Below are positions 50,999 through 59,881 of a stretch of 64,000 nt of DNA, one piece after another (within the stretch, counting starts at the first letter, position 1; each line of letters begins with the position of its first letter). Below the pieces are notes generated by a model. It searched no databases. It had not been told where the DNA came from and saw nothing but the letters and a program-made list of their open reading frames with translations. This DNA comes from Bacteroidales bacterium. GTDB lineage: Bacteria; Bacteroidota; Bacteroidia; Bacteroidales; UBA932. The DNA is taken from contig JALCMP010000002.1 of assembly GCA_022648545.1 (NCBI GenBank), forward strand, positions 62,001-126,000, in the 5' to 3' direction. The translations under genes were made by a program, and so were the position numbers.

Positions 50999-51540
50999 GA
51001 ATAATAGGCGGACATCTCGGGGGACGTATAATAAATCTTCCATCTTCCTACAAGGCAAGACCTACTACCGATTTTGCAAAGGAAGGCCTTTTCAATACTC
51101 TCGAGAATATGGTGGATTTTGAGTCTGCTTCGGTTCTGGATTTATTTTCCGGAACAGGCAGTCTGGGATACGAATTTGCATCAAGAGGTTGCGAAGATAT
51201 AGTTTCGGTTGAGATGAATCCGGTCAATGCCGGTTTCATAAAGGGATTCGTACGGAAACTGGGGATAAGAGGAATGCACGTAGTGCATCAAAACGTTTTC
51301 GACTTTCTTAAAATATGTCATAAAAAATTCGATATAGTAACCGCCGATCCGCCATACGATCTGGAGGGACTGGAAAGTATCCCGGAAAAGATTCTTTTCG
51401 AAGGATCGAATATCATAAAAGAAGGCGGATATTTTATACTCGAGCATCCGTCTACTTTTTCTTTTGAAGACAAACCCTATTTCCTTAAAGAAAAAAAGTA
51501 CGGAAAAGTACATTTTTCCATATTCTTTTTTGGAAAATAA
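50995..51540 (+). CDS. rsmD: 16S rRNA (guanine-966 N2)-methyltransferase RsmD
   Basis: 181 residues of the Rossmann-fold SAM methyltransferase class. RsmD methylates G966 of 16S rRNA near the P site. The N-terminus MRIIGGHLGGRIINLPSS and TRPTTDFAKEGLFNTL-like block (ARPTTDFAKEGLFNTL) are the family opening. VLDLFSGTGSLGYEFASRG binds SAM, and TADPPYDLEG carries the catalytic DPPY motif. The start overlaps the upstream gene by four bases (ATGA). The tRNA-Asp promoter lies inside its last 20 bases. Confidence 0.95.
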   Translation: MRIIGGHLGGRIINLPSSYKARPTTDFAKEGLFNTLENMVDFESASVLDLFSGTGSLGYEFASRGCEDIVSVEMNPVNAGFIKGFVRKLGIRGMHVVHQNVFDFLKICHKKFDIVTADPPYDLEGLESIPEKILFEGSNIIKEGGYFILEHPSTFSFEDKPYFLKEKKYGKVHFSIFFFGK

Positions 51541-51559
51541 GAAATCTTACATATCTTTG
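51529..51559 (+). promoter_or_regulatory. Promoter of tRNA-Asp
   Basis: TTTG (51529-51532), 19-base spacer, TATCTTTG (51552-51559). It overlaps the 3' end of rsmD and places the start near 51565, about 26 bases before the mature tRNA. Confidence 0.7.
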
Positions 51560-51590
51560 TACCCCGCTTGAGGAAAGCGATACAGACAAT

Positions 51591-51668
51591 GGTGCGGTAG
51601 TTCAGTTTGGTTAGAATACATGCCTGTCACGCATGGGGTCATGGGTTCGAGCCCCATCCGCACCGCCA
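51591..51668 (+). tRNA. tRNA-Asp (GTC), CCA encoded
   Basis: Cloverleaf with acceptor stem GGTGCGG/CCGCACC (51591-51597 with 51658-51664), discriminator G and an encoded CCA (51666-51668). The anticodon stem CATGC/GCATG encloses the loop CTGTCAC, giving anticodon GTC. The T loop is TTCGAGC. Unlike tRNA-Gly in this window, the CCA is genomically encoded. Confidence 0.96.
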
Positions 51669-51675
51669 AATTAAT

Positions 51676-51723
51676 AAAGCGTTATGAATTAAGGTATTAA
51701 AGCCTGATTTATAACGCTTTTCT
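51676..51723. terminator. Terminator between tRNA-Asp and the orphan gene
   Basis: AAAGCGTTAT (51676-51685) pairs perfectly with ATAACGCTTT (51711-51720), followed by TCTT on the plus strand. It can serve the tRNA and, less well, the convergent gene ending at 51746. Confidence 0.65.
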
Positions 51724-51745
51724 TCTGTTATGGATCTTCAGCCGT

Positions 51746-52972
51746 CTACAAGTTATTCAACAGTCCCGCAATTTCTTCAGCATCGGCGGTTTTTATTCCG
51801 GCACCGTTCTTTAATATATCTGCAGTCAGATAGTTATTGATAAAGTTTTCGGTAATTCTTAAAGGACCGGGGCTTCCCTTTCTTAAACTGCCGTTGAATG
51901 CGGCGATTCCCCTTTTCTCATTTATCTTACGGGCGGCACTTTTTCTCACAAGCCGTCCCCTCGGGACTATGCCCAACCTCGTTGCAAACGGATTATCCGC
52001 AGCCTCCTTTGCTTTCCATTCCTCAACGAAAAGATTCCCGTACATAACCTGAAGTTTGTGCTTATGATTTTCTACAAGGTCATCGTTTATTCTCAGCAAC
52101 AGTATCAGTTGCCTGTATAAGTCAACGGCTTTTTCCTTGTCTCCCGTATTCCAGATAATCTTCTGAATATCTTCCCATTTTGAGTGAAAATCAAACGTTT
52201 CATAATCGTTTCTTACATCCGAGCCCGCAATTTCATACAAAATGAAATCATTATCGGTATAAAGCCTGAGATTGTCCTTATCGGGGCCTGAATAAAGCTG
52301 GTTGTCCTTTACCCAGAACATGCCGGGATCCACGGATTTTTCATCACATCTCAGCATAAGATAATAGCCGGACCTGAATTGATTGTCTCCGCTCGTTTCG
52401 GGATCTTCATATTCGTTTCTGAAGCCCAGCCTGAACTGCATCTGATCTCCCATTCCGAGAAAACTTTCCAATCCCTCCATTATAGGATCGGACACGGATA
52501 TATATGAAGACAATTTGGAAGAATCGAATGCCTTTGCAACAGATTCGAGCAACCCGACGGCCTGCTTCGCCCAATCTTTCGTTTTAAGCCTAAAAAGTCC
52601 GACGAACAACGACAGCTGGTCTCCGCGGTAAGGGCACGGTCCGCTCACTCTTGTATTTTTATACCTAACGTTTTCCTGTCCTTTCAGCTGTTCCAGCCCT
52701 TTAAGAATATCAGGTCCCAGAACGAAAGGAAAAGAACGCTTTTTCTTACCGTAAATAAAATCACTGAGAATTACGGTAAGAGGATTGTACTCGTTCCAGT
52801 ATTCTCTCCGGTCTTTTAGGAATTGTTCCGTAATTCTGATTTCGAAGTAATTTTCCCCCTTTTTGAAAAGAACGGGAGACCATCCCGGCTCCAGAACATT
52901 TTCATCGGCTATACGCAAATGAGGATTCAAAACAGCCGGGGAACTTTTTAATTTGCTCCATAGAGTATTCAT
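51746..52972 (-). CDS. Orphan 408-residue cytoplasmic protein, function unknown
   Basis: 408 residues that I do not recognise. There is no signal peptide, transmembrane helix, P-loop, zinc-type cysteine cluster or known catalytic motif. Visible character: an acidic/aromatic N-terminal half (YWNEYNPLTVILSDFIYGKK, RSFPFVLGPDILKGLEQLKG), a central LSLFVGLFRLKTKDWAKQAV and FLGMGDQMQFRLGFRNEYED, a segment like a small beta domain (SGYYLMLRCDEKSV, MFWVKDNQLYSGPDKDNLRL), a helical part (KAVDLYRQLILLLRINDDLV) and a basic C-terminal region (LGIVPRGRLVRKSAARKINE). It stands alone on the minus strand, 78 bases from tRNA-Asp. Codon use looks like the neighbours. A standalone structural or defence-linked role is possible but nothing in the sequence proves one. 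Confidence 0.75.
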   Translation of the reverse strand: MNTLWSKLKSSPAVLNPHLRIADENVLEPGWSPVLFKKGENYFEIRITEQFLKDRREYWNEYNPLTVILSDFIYGKKKRSFPFVLGPDILKGLEQLKGQENVRYKNTRVSGPCPYRGDQLSLFVGLFRLKTKDWAKQAVGLLESVAKAFDSSKLSSYISVSDPIMEGLESFLGMGDQMQFRLGFRNEYEDPETSGDNQFRSGYYLMLRCDEKSVDPGMFWVKDNQLYSGPDKDNLRLYTDNDFILYEIAGSDVRNDYETFDFHSKWEDIQKIIWNTGDKEKAVDLYRQLILLLRINDDLVENHKHKLQVMYGNLFVEEWKAKEAADNPFATRLGIVPRGRLVRKSAARKINEKRGIAAFNGSLRKGSPGPLRITENFINNYLTADILKNGAGIKTADAEEIAGLLNNL

Positions 52973-53078
52973 GATTATAGTTTGAGTTTGAATTCCATCA
53001 CGTTATATGAAGGTACTAAATTTTTACCGTTATTCACCTCTTTTTTATTATTTTAGTTGTCGTATTTCATACAACCCC

Positions 53079-53969
53079 ATGGATATATCATTTATTACAA
53101 TAAACTACAACGGATATGAAGACACGCACGAATTGCTTTCTTCTATATATTCGAACGTCAGATCGGTTTCATATGAAGTTATCGTAGTAGACAATGCTTC
53201 TGAAAATAAGGAGGAAATAGCATCTCTGAAAAGGGATTTTCCAGAAGCCACATGCATAAGGAGTGAAAAAAATCTCGGATTTGCCGGAGGGAACAACAGG
53301 GGGATTGATAAATCCTCCGGGAATTTCGTAATGCTGATAAATAACGACACTCTCGTAAATGAGGATCATTTCAACGAATTATTGGACAGATTTCGCAACA
53401 ACCCGGGAACAGGCGCCATATCTCCCAAGATAGTATTCTATTCACCGTCGGGGTTCATACAATTCGCGGGATACAGGCCTCTGTCTAAAATAACGCTCCG
53501 AAATTCTTCGATAGGGTATATGGAACCCGACGACGGACGTTACAACGATGCACATATTACACCTTACTGTCACGGTGCCGCTATGATAGTCCCGCGGAAT
53601 GTTATTGAAAAGGCAGGGAAAATGTCGGAGACATTTTTCCTTTACTATGAGGAAATAGACTGGAGCACCACCATCTCCGAACACGGATATTCATTATGGT
53701 ACGATCCCATACAGACTATAATTCACAAGGAAAGCCGTTCTGCGGGAAACGACTCTCCATTAAAGACCTTCTATATGACGAGAAACAGACTTCTCTACGC
53801 ATACCGCCACCTGGGGGGAAAGTATATGATGCTTTCGATAATTTACCAGATATTCGCAAGCATGCCCAAAAACGTAATATTATACATTATGAGGTGGAAA
53901 TGGAGGAATGCCCTTGCAGTAATAAGAGGGGCCGCAAACTTTTTCATTATTAGAAAGGAGAAGCCTTAG
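53079..53969 (+). CDS. GT2-family glycosyltransferase
   Basis: 296 residues from the ATG at 53079 (MDISFITINYNGYEDTHELL); the open frame extends 24 codons further, but that extension has no family likeness. GT-A fold motifs are visible: VVDNASENKEEI, the nucleotide-binding FAGGNNRGIDKS, LINNDTLVNEDHF with the DxD-like metal site (NDT), and the C-terminal FLYYEEIDWSTTISEHGY. About 45 extra residues at the end hold a probable membrane-associated hydrophobic stretch. Rhamnosyl- or other hexosyl-transfer to a surface glycan is likely, but donor and acceptor are unknown. It is not in a polysaccharide cluster. Confidence 0.88.
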   Translation: MDISFITINYNGYEDTHELLSSIYSNVRSVSYEVIVVDNASENKEEIASLKRDFPEATCIRSEKNLGFAGGNNRGIDKSSGNFVMLINNDTLVNEDHFNELLDRFRNNPGTGAISPKIVFYSPSGFIQFAGYRPLSKITLRNSSIGYMEPDDGRYNDAHITPYCHGAAMIVPRNVIEKAGKMSETFFLYYEEIDWSTTISEHGYSLWYDPIQTIIHKESRSAGNDSPLKTFYMTRNRLLYAYRHLGGKYMMLSIIYQIFASMPKNVILYIMRWKWRNALAVIRGAANFFIIRKEKP

Positions 53970-53987
53970 ATATTTATTCTTTTTTTG

Positions 53988-53995
53988 TACTTTTG
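53988..53995 (+). promoter_or_regulatory. -7 box of the AspT-family transporter gene
   Basis: TACTTTTG, start near 54001, leader about 32 bases. No -33 match at the proper spacing. Confidence 0.5.
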
Positions 53996-54032
53996 CCCCG
54001 CAAAATAATACCATTACTCTTTTTCTTATAAT

Positions 54033-55715
54033 ATGAACTGGATAAATCAATTAATTTTCGGGCAGGGCATCGGCCATTCGATTTTCCTTTTATCGGTTAT
54101 TATAGCTTTAGGTATAAAGCTCGGTAAAATAAAGATCTTCGGAGTTTCTCTGGGGGCGACTTTTGTACTTTTCGTAGGAATAGTCCTCGGACATTTCGGT
54201 TTTAAGGTAAATCCGGAAATACTCTCTTTTTTCAAGATTTTCGGACTTATTCTTTTCGTATACGCCGTGGGAATGCAGGTTGGTCCGGGCTTTTTCCCGT
54301 CACTTAAAAAGGGCGGACTTACAATGAATGCCCTCGCATGTCTCATAATATTTCTCGGCGTAGGCATAGCCCTTGCCATACATTATATTGCAAGATTAGA
54401 TATTCCGGTAACGGTAGGCATACTGTCCGGAGCAGTAACAAACACCCCCGGACTCGGAGCCGCACAACAGGCCTTTACTGAAGTAACCGGACAGAGCGGA
54501 AGCGAAATAGCCCTGGGATATGCAGTAGCCTATCCTCTGGGCGTCGTGGGAATAATATTATCAATGATAGTAATCAAACATATATTCCATATCAATCTTA
54601 ATGAGGAATCGGAAAAGCTGAAATACGATATAAGCGAAAATGAGAAGGAAGCAATGCACATCGCCCTTTCGGTACAAAACCCTGCCATATTCGGAAAAAA
54701 GATAAAGGAAATTTCCAAAGTTTTGGAGAACTGCAGTTTTGTTATTTCAAGAATATGGCGAAACGGAAGCGATGAGGAAGAAATGGCATCATGCGACTCC
54801 GTGCTCTACAAAAACGATAATATATATATCATAACCACCGAACGCGATGTAGCAAAAATAAAATCGCTGATCGGAACCGATTCAAAAATAAAAAAAGAAG
54901 AATGGCTTTCGCCTTCCCACAGTCCTTACGTTTATCGCAAGGTAAGGGTAACTAAAAACGGAATAAACGGAAAAAGCATAAACGAAATGAAACTGCGCCA
55001 GTTGTACGGCGTAACAGTTACGAGAATCAGCCGTTCCGGAATAGAACTTGTGGCCGCCAATAACCTTAAGCTCCAGATGGGAGATAAACTTACCGTAGTA
55101 GGAGAAAAAGCCGCAATAGAAAAAGTCATTAATATATTGGGAGATTCGGCAAGGCAGCTGAATACGCCCAACCTTATTCAGATATTCATGGGCATTGCTC
55201 TCGGCGTTATTCTCGGAAGTATTCCCATACCAATACCGGGAATCCCTCAACCGGTCAAACTCGGACTGGCAGGAGGTCCGCTGGTTGTTGCAATTATTAT
55301 AAGCAGCTTCGGATATAAATTCCATTTGATTACTTACGCAACGCAGAGCGCCACCCTTATGATAAGAGAAATAGGCATTACGATTTTCCTGGCCTGCGTC
55401 GGACTCGGAGCCGGTGCGGGATTCGTAGATACGATAGTAAACAAAGGCGGATACCTTTGGGTCGGTTACGGTTTTGCAATAACAGTACTTCCTTTGCTTA
55501 TAACAGGTTTTATTGCAAGATATTTTTGTAAATTAAATTATTTTTCGATATTGGGACTGCTTTCCGGAAGCATGACCGATCCTCCTGCATTAGCTTATGG
55601 CAATGAAGTTGCCAACGGCAACGATGCTCCATCTATCGGATATGCAACCGTTTATCCGGTAACTATGTTCATGAGAGTCCTTACAGCTCAACTGCTCATA
55701 CTTTTATTTTTGTGA
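54033..55715 (+). CDS. AspT/YidE-family membrane transporter
   Basis: 560 residues of the aspartate:alanine exchanger (AAE) superfamily. Two blocks of about five membrane helices (about 10-190 and 385-560) flank two RCK_C (TrkA-C) domains at about 225-295 and 305-375. The helix motifs GILSGAVTNTPGLGAAQQAF and GLLSGSMTDPPALAYGNEVA are the two symmetry-related family signatures. The transported ion or amino acid is not known for YidE-type members. A DUF4468 gene follows 19 bases later. The start has a candidate promoter upstream. Confidence 0.9.
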   Translation: MNWINQLIFGQGIGHSIFLLSVIIALGIKLGKIKIFGVSLGATFVLFVGIVLGHFGFKVNPEILSFFKIFGLILFVYAVGMQVGPGFFPSLKKGGLTMNALACLIIFLGVGIALAIHYIARLDIPVTVGILSGAVTNTPGLGAAQQAFTEVTGQSGSEIALGYAVAYPLGVVGIILSMIVIKHIFHINLNEESEKLKYDISENEKEAMHIALSVQNPAIFGKKIKEISKVLENCSFVISRIWRNGSDEEEMASCDSVLYKNDNIYIITTERDVAKIKSLIGTDSKIKKEEWLSPSHSPYVYRKVRVTKNGINGKSINEMKLRQLYGVTVTRISRSGIELVAANNLKLQMGDKLTVVGEKAAIEKVINILGDSARQLNTPNLIQIFMGIALGVILGSIPIPIPGIPQPVKLGLAGGPLVVAIIISSFGYKFHLITYATQSATLMIREIGITIFLACVGLGAGAGFVDTIVNKGGYLWVGYGFAITVLPLLITGFIARYFCKLNYFSILGLLSGSMTDPPALAYGNEVANGNDAPSIGYATVYPVTMFMRVLTAQLLILLFL

Positions 55716-55734
55716 CGAACTTAACTAAAATGAT

Positions 55735-56667
55735 ATGAAAAAATTATTAGCGTTCTTACTGTTTTTACTGCCAATCGGTTTGTCGGCACAAACCGATTCC
55801 AAATATCTGGCGGGAGCCGTTAAGCTGGAAAACGGCAAAGTCGTATTCAACAGACAAATATCCGTAGAAGGATTATCCTCTACGGAAATTTTCAAGAACC
55901 TCGACATGTGGCTTTCGCATAAGAACTCCATGGATGCCGCCATTTTATACAAGGACAGCAAAAAAGGGCTGATAATATGCCGCATAATAAGAAATGCCAA
56001 GCTTAAAATATCGTTGTTCCCCTCCAATATCAAATTCAACTATCAGGTTTCGATCGCTGTATCGGACGGAAAGTGCGATTTAAAATTTGAGAAAATAAAA
56101 TATATAGAAGAACTAAGCGACAGTCAGAGGCCTGCGGTCTATTCAGCTGAAGATTATATAACAGACAAGGACGCTCTTAATAAAAAGAAGACCAAAGTTT
56201 TCAAGGGGATAGGACAATACAGGATAAAAACCATAGATTTCGTAAACAATGATACGGATACGATAAGGGAAATTCTCTTGTCTGAATCAAAATCTAAGAA
56301 AGAGGATATGGATGCAAAAAAATATGCAGCCATAAAAAGCGAAGATTCCGAAGCAGCCAAAATAGGAAAATCGGAAATATCAATAACAGCAAACGGTACC
56401 GGATTCACTATTTCTCCCGACAAAAACAACGGCGAAGGAACTTATATGGACGGCAGCGGCAGGGCCATAAAATTCATTACGGTTTTCATACCTTCCGGCA
56501 ATAAAGAGCTCCTGGAGGCTGTTTCCGGCAACAATGGATTTACCGTGTCATATAAAACGGAAGGAAGCAAAACCTTCTGGAAAAGGAACAGTTATACCAA
56601 AATAATGCTCCACAAACTTAACGGAAATACGGAAAACGGATATATCCTTGTATGTAAACAACAATAA
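55735..56667 (+). CDS. Exported DUF4468 protein
   Basis: 310 residues with a signal peptide (cleavage near GLSAQTDS, about 20). A DUF4468 N-terminal domain (about 30-135) is recognisable: VFNRQISVEGLSSTEIFKNL, DMWLSHKNS, GLIICRIIRNAKLKI and FNYQVSIAVSDGKCDLKFEK. The second half (about 215-310) is a separate beta-rich domain (SEISITANGTGFTISPDKNN, KTFWKRNSYTKIMLHKLNGN). The family has no known function and is restricted mostly to Bacteroidota. It lies 19 bases after the AspT-family gene, with which it should be cotranscribed. A strong terminator follows. Confidence 0.8.
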   Translation: MKKLLAFLLFLLPIGLSAQTDSKYLAGAVKLENGKVVFNRQISVEGLSSTEIFKNLDMWLSHKNSMDAAILYKDSKKGLIICRIIRNAKLKISLFPSNIKFNYQVSIAVSDGKCDLKFEKIKYIEELSDSQRPAVYSAEDYITDKDALNKKKTKVFKGIGQYRIKTIDFVNNDTDTIREILLSESKSKKEDMDAKKYAAIKSEDSEAAKIGKSEISITANGTGFTISPDKNNGEGTYMDGSGRAIKFITVFIPSGNKELLEAVSGNNGFTVSYKTEGSKTFWKRNSYTKIMLHKLNGNTENGYILVCKQQ

Positions 56668-56683
56668 TTGCAATCATAATAAA

Positions 56684-56732
56684 ATATAAAGAGAGGCCGG
56701 TTGGAAAATTTTCAGCCGGCCTCTCTTTATAT
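56684..56732. terminator. 17-base perfect bidirectional terminator
   Basis: ATATAAAGAGAGGCCGG (56684-56700) pairs perfectly with its complement at 56716-56732 around a 15-base loop. Runs of T or A flank it both ways. It lies between the converging DUF4468 and acyl-CoA synthetase genes. Confidence 0.9.
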
Positions 56733-56743
56733 CTTCAGAATTT

Positions 56744-58405
56744 TCAGACTATCTCAATCCCCTGCTTCTTTAGCAAATCGGTTCCTATTTCCTTCAATTT
56801 GAACTTTTGTATCTTCCCGCTGCCGGTCAAAGGAAAACCGTCTACGAAAAAGACATATTTCGGAATTTTATAACGCGATATTTTATCTTTGCAAAATTCC
56901 TTGACGTCGCTTTCAACCAGATCCGCGCCATCGTCCTTTATGATAAAGGCTCCGACCTGCTCCCCGTATTTCGGAGACGGAATCCCTGCAATCTGCACAT
57001 CCTTCACGCCTTTTAGATGATAGAGAAATTCCTCTATTTCACGCGGGTAGATATTTTCTCCGCCTCTTATTATCATATCCTTGATTCTGCCGGTCACCCT
57101 GTAGTTCCCGGACTCATCCCTGTATCCCAGATCTCCTGAATGCAGATAGCCATTTTTATCTATGGTTTCGGCGGTGGCTTCCGGATTATTATAATAGCCT
57201 TTCATATTATTATAACCTCTGTTGCAGAATTCCCCTATCTCGCCGTCCTTGCAAAACTTTCCGGTCGCAGGATCTATAAGTACTACTTCGGTATGCTCGA
57301 ACTCGTATCCAACCGTAAGACACCTCTCGTCAAAGGTCTGTTCTATTCTTGTTTGTGTCATTCCGGGGGAAGTTTCCGTCAATCCGTATACACTGGTAAC
57401 CTTAAGAAACATCTTTTCCTGTACACGCTTCATAAGCTCTACCGGACAAAGGGAACCGGCCATTATTCCGGTACGCAGGCTGTGCATGTCGAACATATCG
57501 AACATAGGATGATTCAATTCGGCTATGAACATAGTTGGAACTCCGTAAACGGCCGTACATTTCTCCTTATCTATAGAAGCAAGAACCAGCAAGGGGTCGA
57601 AACGTTCCACCATAACTTCGGTGCAGCCGTGAGTTATTACATTCATAGTAGCCAGAACCACTCCGAAACAGTGGAAAAGAGGTACGCATACGCATAACTT
57701 GTCTTCCGCCGTAAATTTCATATGTTCACCGGTAAGAAAACCGTTGTTGGCAATATTGTGATGCGTCAACATGACACCCTTGGGGAATCCGGTGGTCCCG
57801 GAAGTGTACTGCATATTTACGACATCATGGCAGTCCACGCTTTTCTTTAGCCCCTCCAGAACTTCATCCGAAGAATTTCGTCCTACAAGAAGAAGCTCAG
57901 CCGTATTATACATGCCTCTGTATTTTTCCTGTCCTATGAATACGACATTCTTCATATGCGGAAATCTATCGCTCTTCAGATGTCCTCTTTCGCATGTTTT
58001 AAGTTCCGGCAGCATGTTATATACCATTTTTATATAATCGCTGTCTCTTTCTCTGTCTATCAGACACAGGGTATGCATATCGGAATCCTTGCATAAATAT
58101 TCCAGTTCGCATTGCTGGTAGCTGGTATTTACGGTAACGCAAACGGCCCCCAGTTTTGCACATGCATATAATATTGTAAGCCAGTCGGGAACATTCGTAG
58201 CCCATATTCCCACATGGGTCCCCTTTGTTACGCCTATGGATAAAAATCCTTTTGCAAGCGCATCAACTCTTTCGTTCAACTGAGAATAGGTGAATCTCAG
58301 GTTTCTGTCCGAATAGACCACGGCTTCCTTGTCGGGAGTTTCACGAGCCCATTTCTCAAGCCATTCGCCTATGGTCAGATCAAATAAAGGTTTTTCTTTT
58401 TCCAT
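56744..58405 (-). CDS. AMP-forming acyl-CoA synthetase (fatty-acid-CoA ligase type)
   Basis: 553 residues of the ANL superfamily. It activates a carboxylic acid, probably a medium- or long-chain fatty acid, as acyl-AMP and then acyl-CoA. The P-loop-like [19 protein letters not shown] is at about 202-221. Also visible are [36 protein letters not shown] with the adenine-site Asp, [20 protein letters not shown] (hinge) and the catalytic lysine near the C-terminus ([10 protein letters not shown]). No signal peptide. An XRE-cupin regulator gene precedes it by 11 bases, so the pair forms one operon and the regulator probably senses the acid or acyl-CoA. Confidence 0.93.
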   Translation of the reverse strand: MEKEKPLFDLTIGEWLEKWARETPDKEAVVYSDRNLRFTYSQLNERVDALAKGFLSIGVTKGTHVGIWATNVPDWLTILYACAKLGAVCVTVNTSYQQCELEYLCKDSDMHTLCLIDRERDSDYIKMVYNMLPELKTCERGHLKSDRFPHMKNVVFIGQEKYRGMYNTAELLLVGRNSSDEVLEGLKKSVDCHDVVNMQYTSGTTGFPKGVMLTHHNIANNGFLTGEHMKFTAEDKLCVCVPLFHCFGVVLATMNVITHGCTEVMVERFDPLLVLASIDKEKCTAVYGVPTMFIAELNHPMFDMFDMHSLRTGIMAGSLCPVELMKRVQEKMFLKVTSVYGLTETSPGMTQTRIEQTFDERCLTVGYEFEHTEVVLIDPATGKFCKDGEIGEFCNRGYNNMKGYYNNPEATAETIDKNGYLHSGDLGYRDESGNYRVTGRIKDMIIRGGENIYPREIEEFLYHLKGVKDVQIAGIPSPKYGEQVGAFIIKDDGADLVESDVKEFCKDKISRYKIPKYVFFVDGFPLTGSGKIQKFKLKEIGTDLLKKQGIEIV

Positions 58406-58416
58406 CGGACGGCTGA

Positions 58417-58992
58417 TTAAACGGGAACGTAAATTACGGCAAGTATTTTAGCTCCTTCGGATTCCGAAGCCGAACCGATATAATGCGGCACTATGGAATC
58501 GTAATAAATGGAATCATCCTTATCAAGGATATAAGTTTGCTTGCCATATAATATTTCCACTTTTCCTTCAAGTACATAAAGGAATTCCTCCCCTTCGTGA
58601 CTGGAGACATTCTTTTTCCCACTGTAAGGCTGAAGACTTACTGAAAACGTTTCCATATGCCTGTCGCGTTTTTTCTGTGACAGGGAGAAATATGAAATTT
58701 CACTTTGCGAACTGTTCCTTCCTCTTATTACGGGGTAGGTATGATCTTCCACCGCCCTCGAAACAACGGGGCCCTCGTTCATTTCATCATCAAGCAGGGT
58801 TCCCAACCTTATGCCCAGAACGCGAACGATCTTGAGAAGATCGCCTACCGGAGGAATTTCGCTTTCGTCCTCTATTGCTTTGTAATAATCTAAAGATAAA
58901 TTCGCTCTTGAAGCAAGATCTTCAGAAGAGATCTGCTTCAATTTTCTGAGCGATTTTAATTTGTTACCTATAGAAACTTCTTCTTTGCTCAT
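58417..58992 (-). CDS. XRE-family regulator with cupin sensor domain
   Basis: 191 residues: an N-terminal helix-turn-helix (about 9-66, [20 protein letters not shown] then [13 protein letters not shown]) and a C-terminal cupin (about 110-190, [21 protein letters not shown] and [16 protein letters not shown]), whose beta-barrel probably binds a small effector. It is immediately upstream of the acyl-CoA synthetase (11 bases). A 9-base inverted repeat covers its own -7 box, so it probably represses its own operon. Similar regulator-ligase pairs are common in Bacteroides. Confidence 0.9.
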   Translation of the reverse strand: MSKEEVSIGNKLKSLRKLKQISSEDLASRANLSLDYYKAIEDESEIPPVGDLLKIVRVLGIRLGTLLDDEMNEGPVVSRAVEDHTYPVIRGRNSSQSEISYFSLSQKKRDRHMETFSVSLQPYSGKKNVSSHEGEEFLYVLEGKVEILYGKQTYILDKDDSIYYDSIVPHYIGSASESEGAKILAVIYVPV

Positions 58993-59000
58993 AATTAAAT

Positions 59001-59027
59001 GTTAGATTTTAGTGGTACAAATCTAAC
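59001..59027 (-). promoter_or_regulatory. Dyad operator overlapping the -7 box of the regulator operon
   Basis: GTTAGATTT (59001-59009) and AAATCTAAC (59019-59027) are perfect inverted copies 9 bases apart. On the minus strand TAGATTTG (59018-59025) matches the -7 consensus, giving a start near 59012 and an 18-base leader to the regulator. A protein on the dyad would cover the promoter. Confidence 0.6.
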
Positions 59028-59063
59028 AAATTTTAGCAAAGCAGAAAACTCCGCGGAAAAGCC

Positions 59064-59822
59064 TCAATGCCTGACTGTAACCATCGTTCTGCTCAATCTG
59101 CGCCATAAACCGGTAGGTATCAGCCTCAACAAAAGCACTACGGCACCCCACCTCCAATCTATAATTTTTTCCATGCGCCTGTGTTCTATTGCATTGTATA
59201 TTTTCCGCGCAGCATAATCGAGTTTCATCAACATAGGATATTTTGCAGTCCCGTCCAGCAGATCGGTACCGATGAATCCCGGAAGTATAGCCGTAAAGCT
59301 TATGCCAAGCTCCCTTATATGAGAAAGCTGTGCCAGCGCTTCGAAATATTTACGCTGAAACCTTTTAGTTGCAGAATATGCCGGAGCAGCAGCCAACCCC
59401 TTTACAGAAGCTACCGAAGAAATGGTAGCGATCTGAGGCTTGTACGAACTCTCCCCGTCCCTTTTGGCAAAATAATTGAACGCGGCATCCGCCATATTGA
59501 CGAAGCCTACGGTATTAACTGATACCACCCTCATTTCCAGATCCGGATCAAGTTCAACATTCATATGTCCGGTACCGGAGCAATAGATCAGAAGATCCAT
59601 TCCACCAAGCTTTTCTATAAGATTTCTTAGAACCTCCGACGATTCAGGGAGGGTAACGTCCATGACCGAATATACAACCTTGTCGGGATACTTTTCCTGT
59701 ATTGCCTTAAGACGTTCTTCACGACGTGCAGCAATACCGACGTTGCAGCCATGCGCTACATACAAATCGGTAAGCCTTGATCCTATCCCGGAAGAGGCTC
59801 CTATTATTACAACCCTTTTCAT
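59064..59822 (-). CDS. Short-chain dehydrogenase/reductase
   Basis: 252 residues of the classical SDR type. The NAD(P) motif is GASSGIGSRL at 8-17, with RREER suggesting NADP preference. ISSVASVKG and the catalytic Y-x-x-x-K in YSATKRF (about 154-160) follow. The C-terminus adds a hydrophobic membrane-associated segment (WRWGAVVLLLRLIPTGLW), seen in lipid- or retinol-like SDRs. The substrate cannot be named. It lies 71 bases upstream of the regulator-ligase operon on the same strand, with an intervening promoter. A fatty-acid-related role is possible from context only. Confidence 0.87.
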   Translation of the reverse strand: MKRVVIIGASSGIGSRLTDLYVAHGCNVGIAARREERLKAIQEKYPDKVVYSVMDVTLPESSEVLRNLIEKLGGMDLLIYCSGTGHMNVELDPDLEMRVVSVNTVGFVNMADAAFNYFAKRDGESSYKPQIATISSVASVKGLAAAPAYSATKRFQRKYFEALAQLSHIRELGISFTAILPGFIGTDLLDGTAKYPMLMKLDYAARKIYNAIEHRRMEKIIDWRWGAVVLLLRLIPTGLWRRLSRTMVTVRH

Positions 59823-59881
59823 AATATGAATATTAATTAATAACTTTTTTTAAAGTATACCAAGATAGTAATAAAAAACTA

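Noticed and set aside
51591-51745. tRNA-Asp as an attachment site for a mobile element
   Set aside because: No integrase, no duplication of the tRNA 3' end and no other mobile genes were found within the window.
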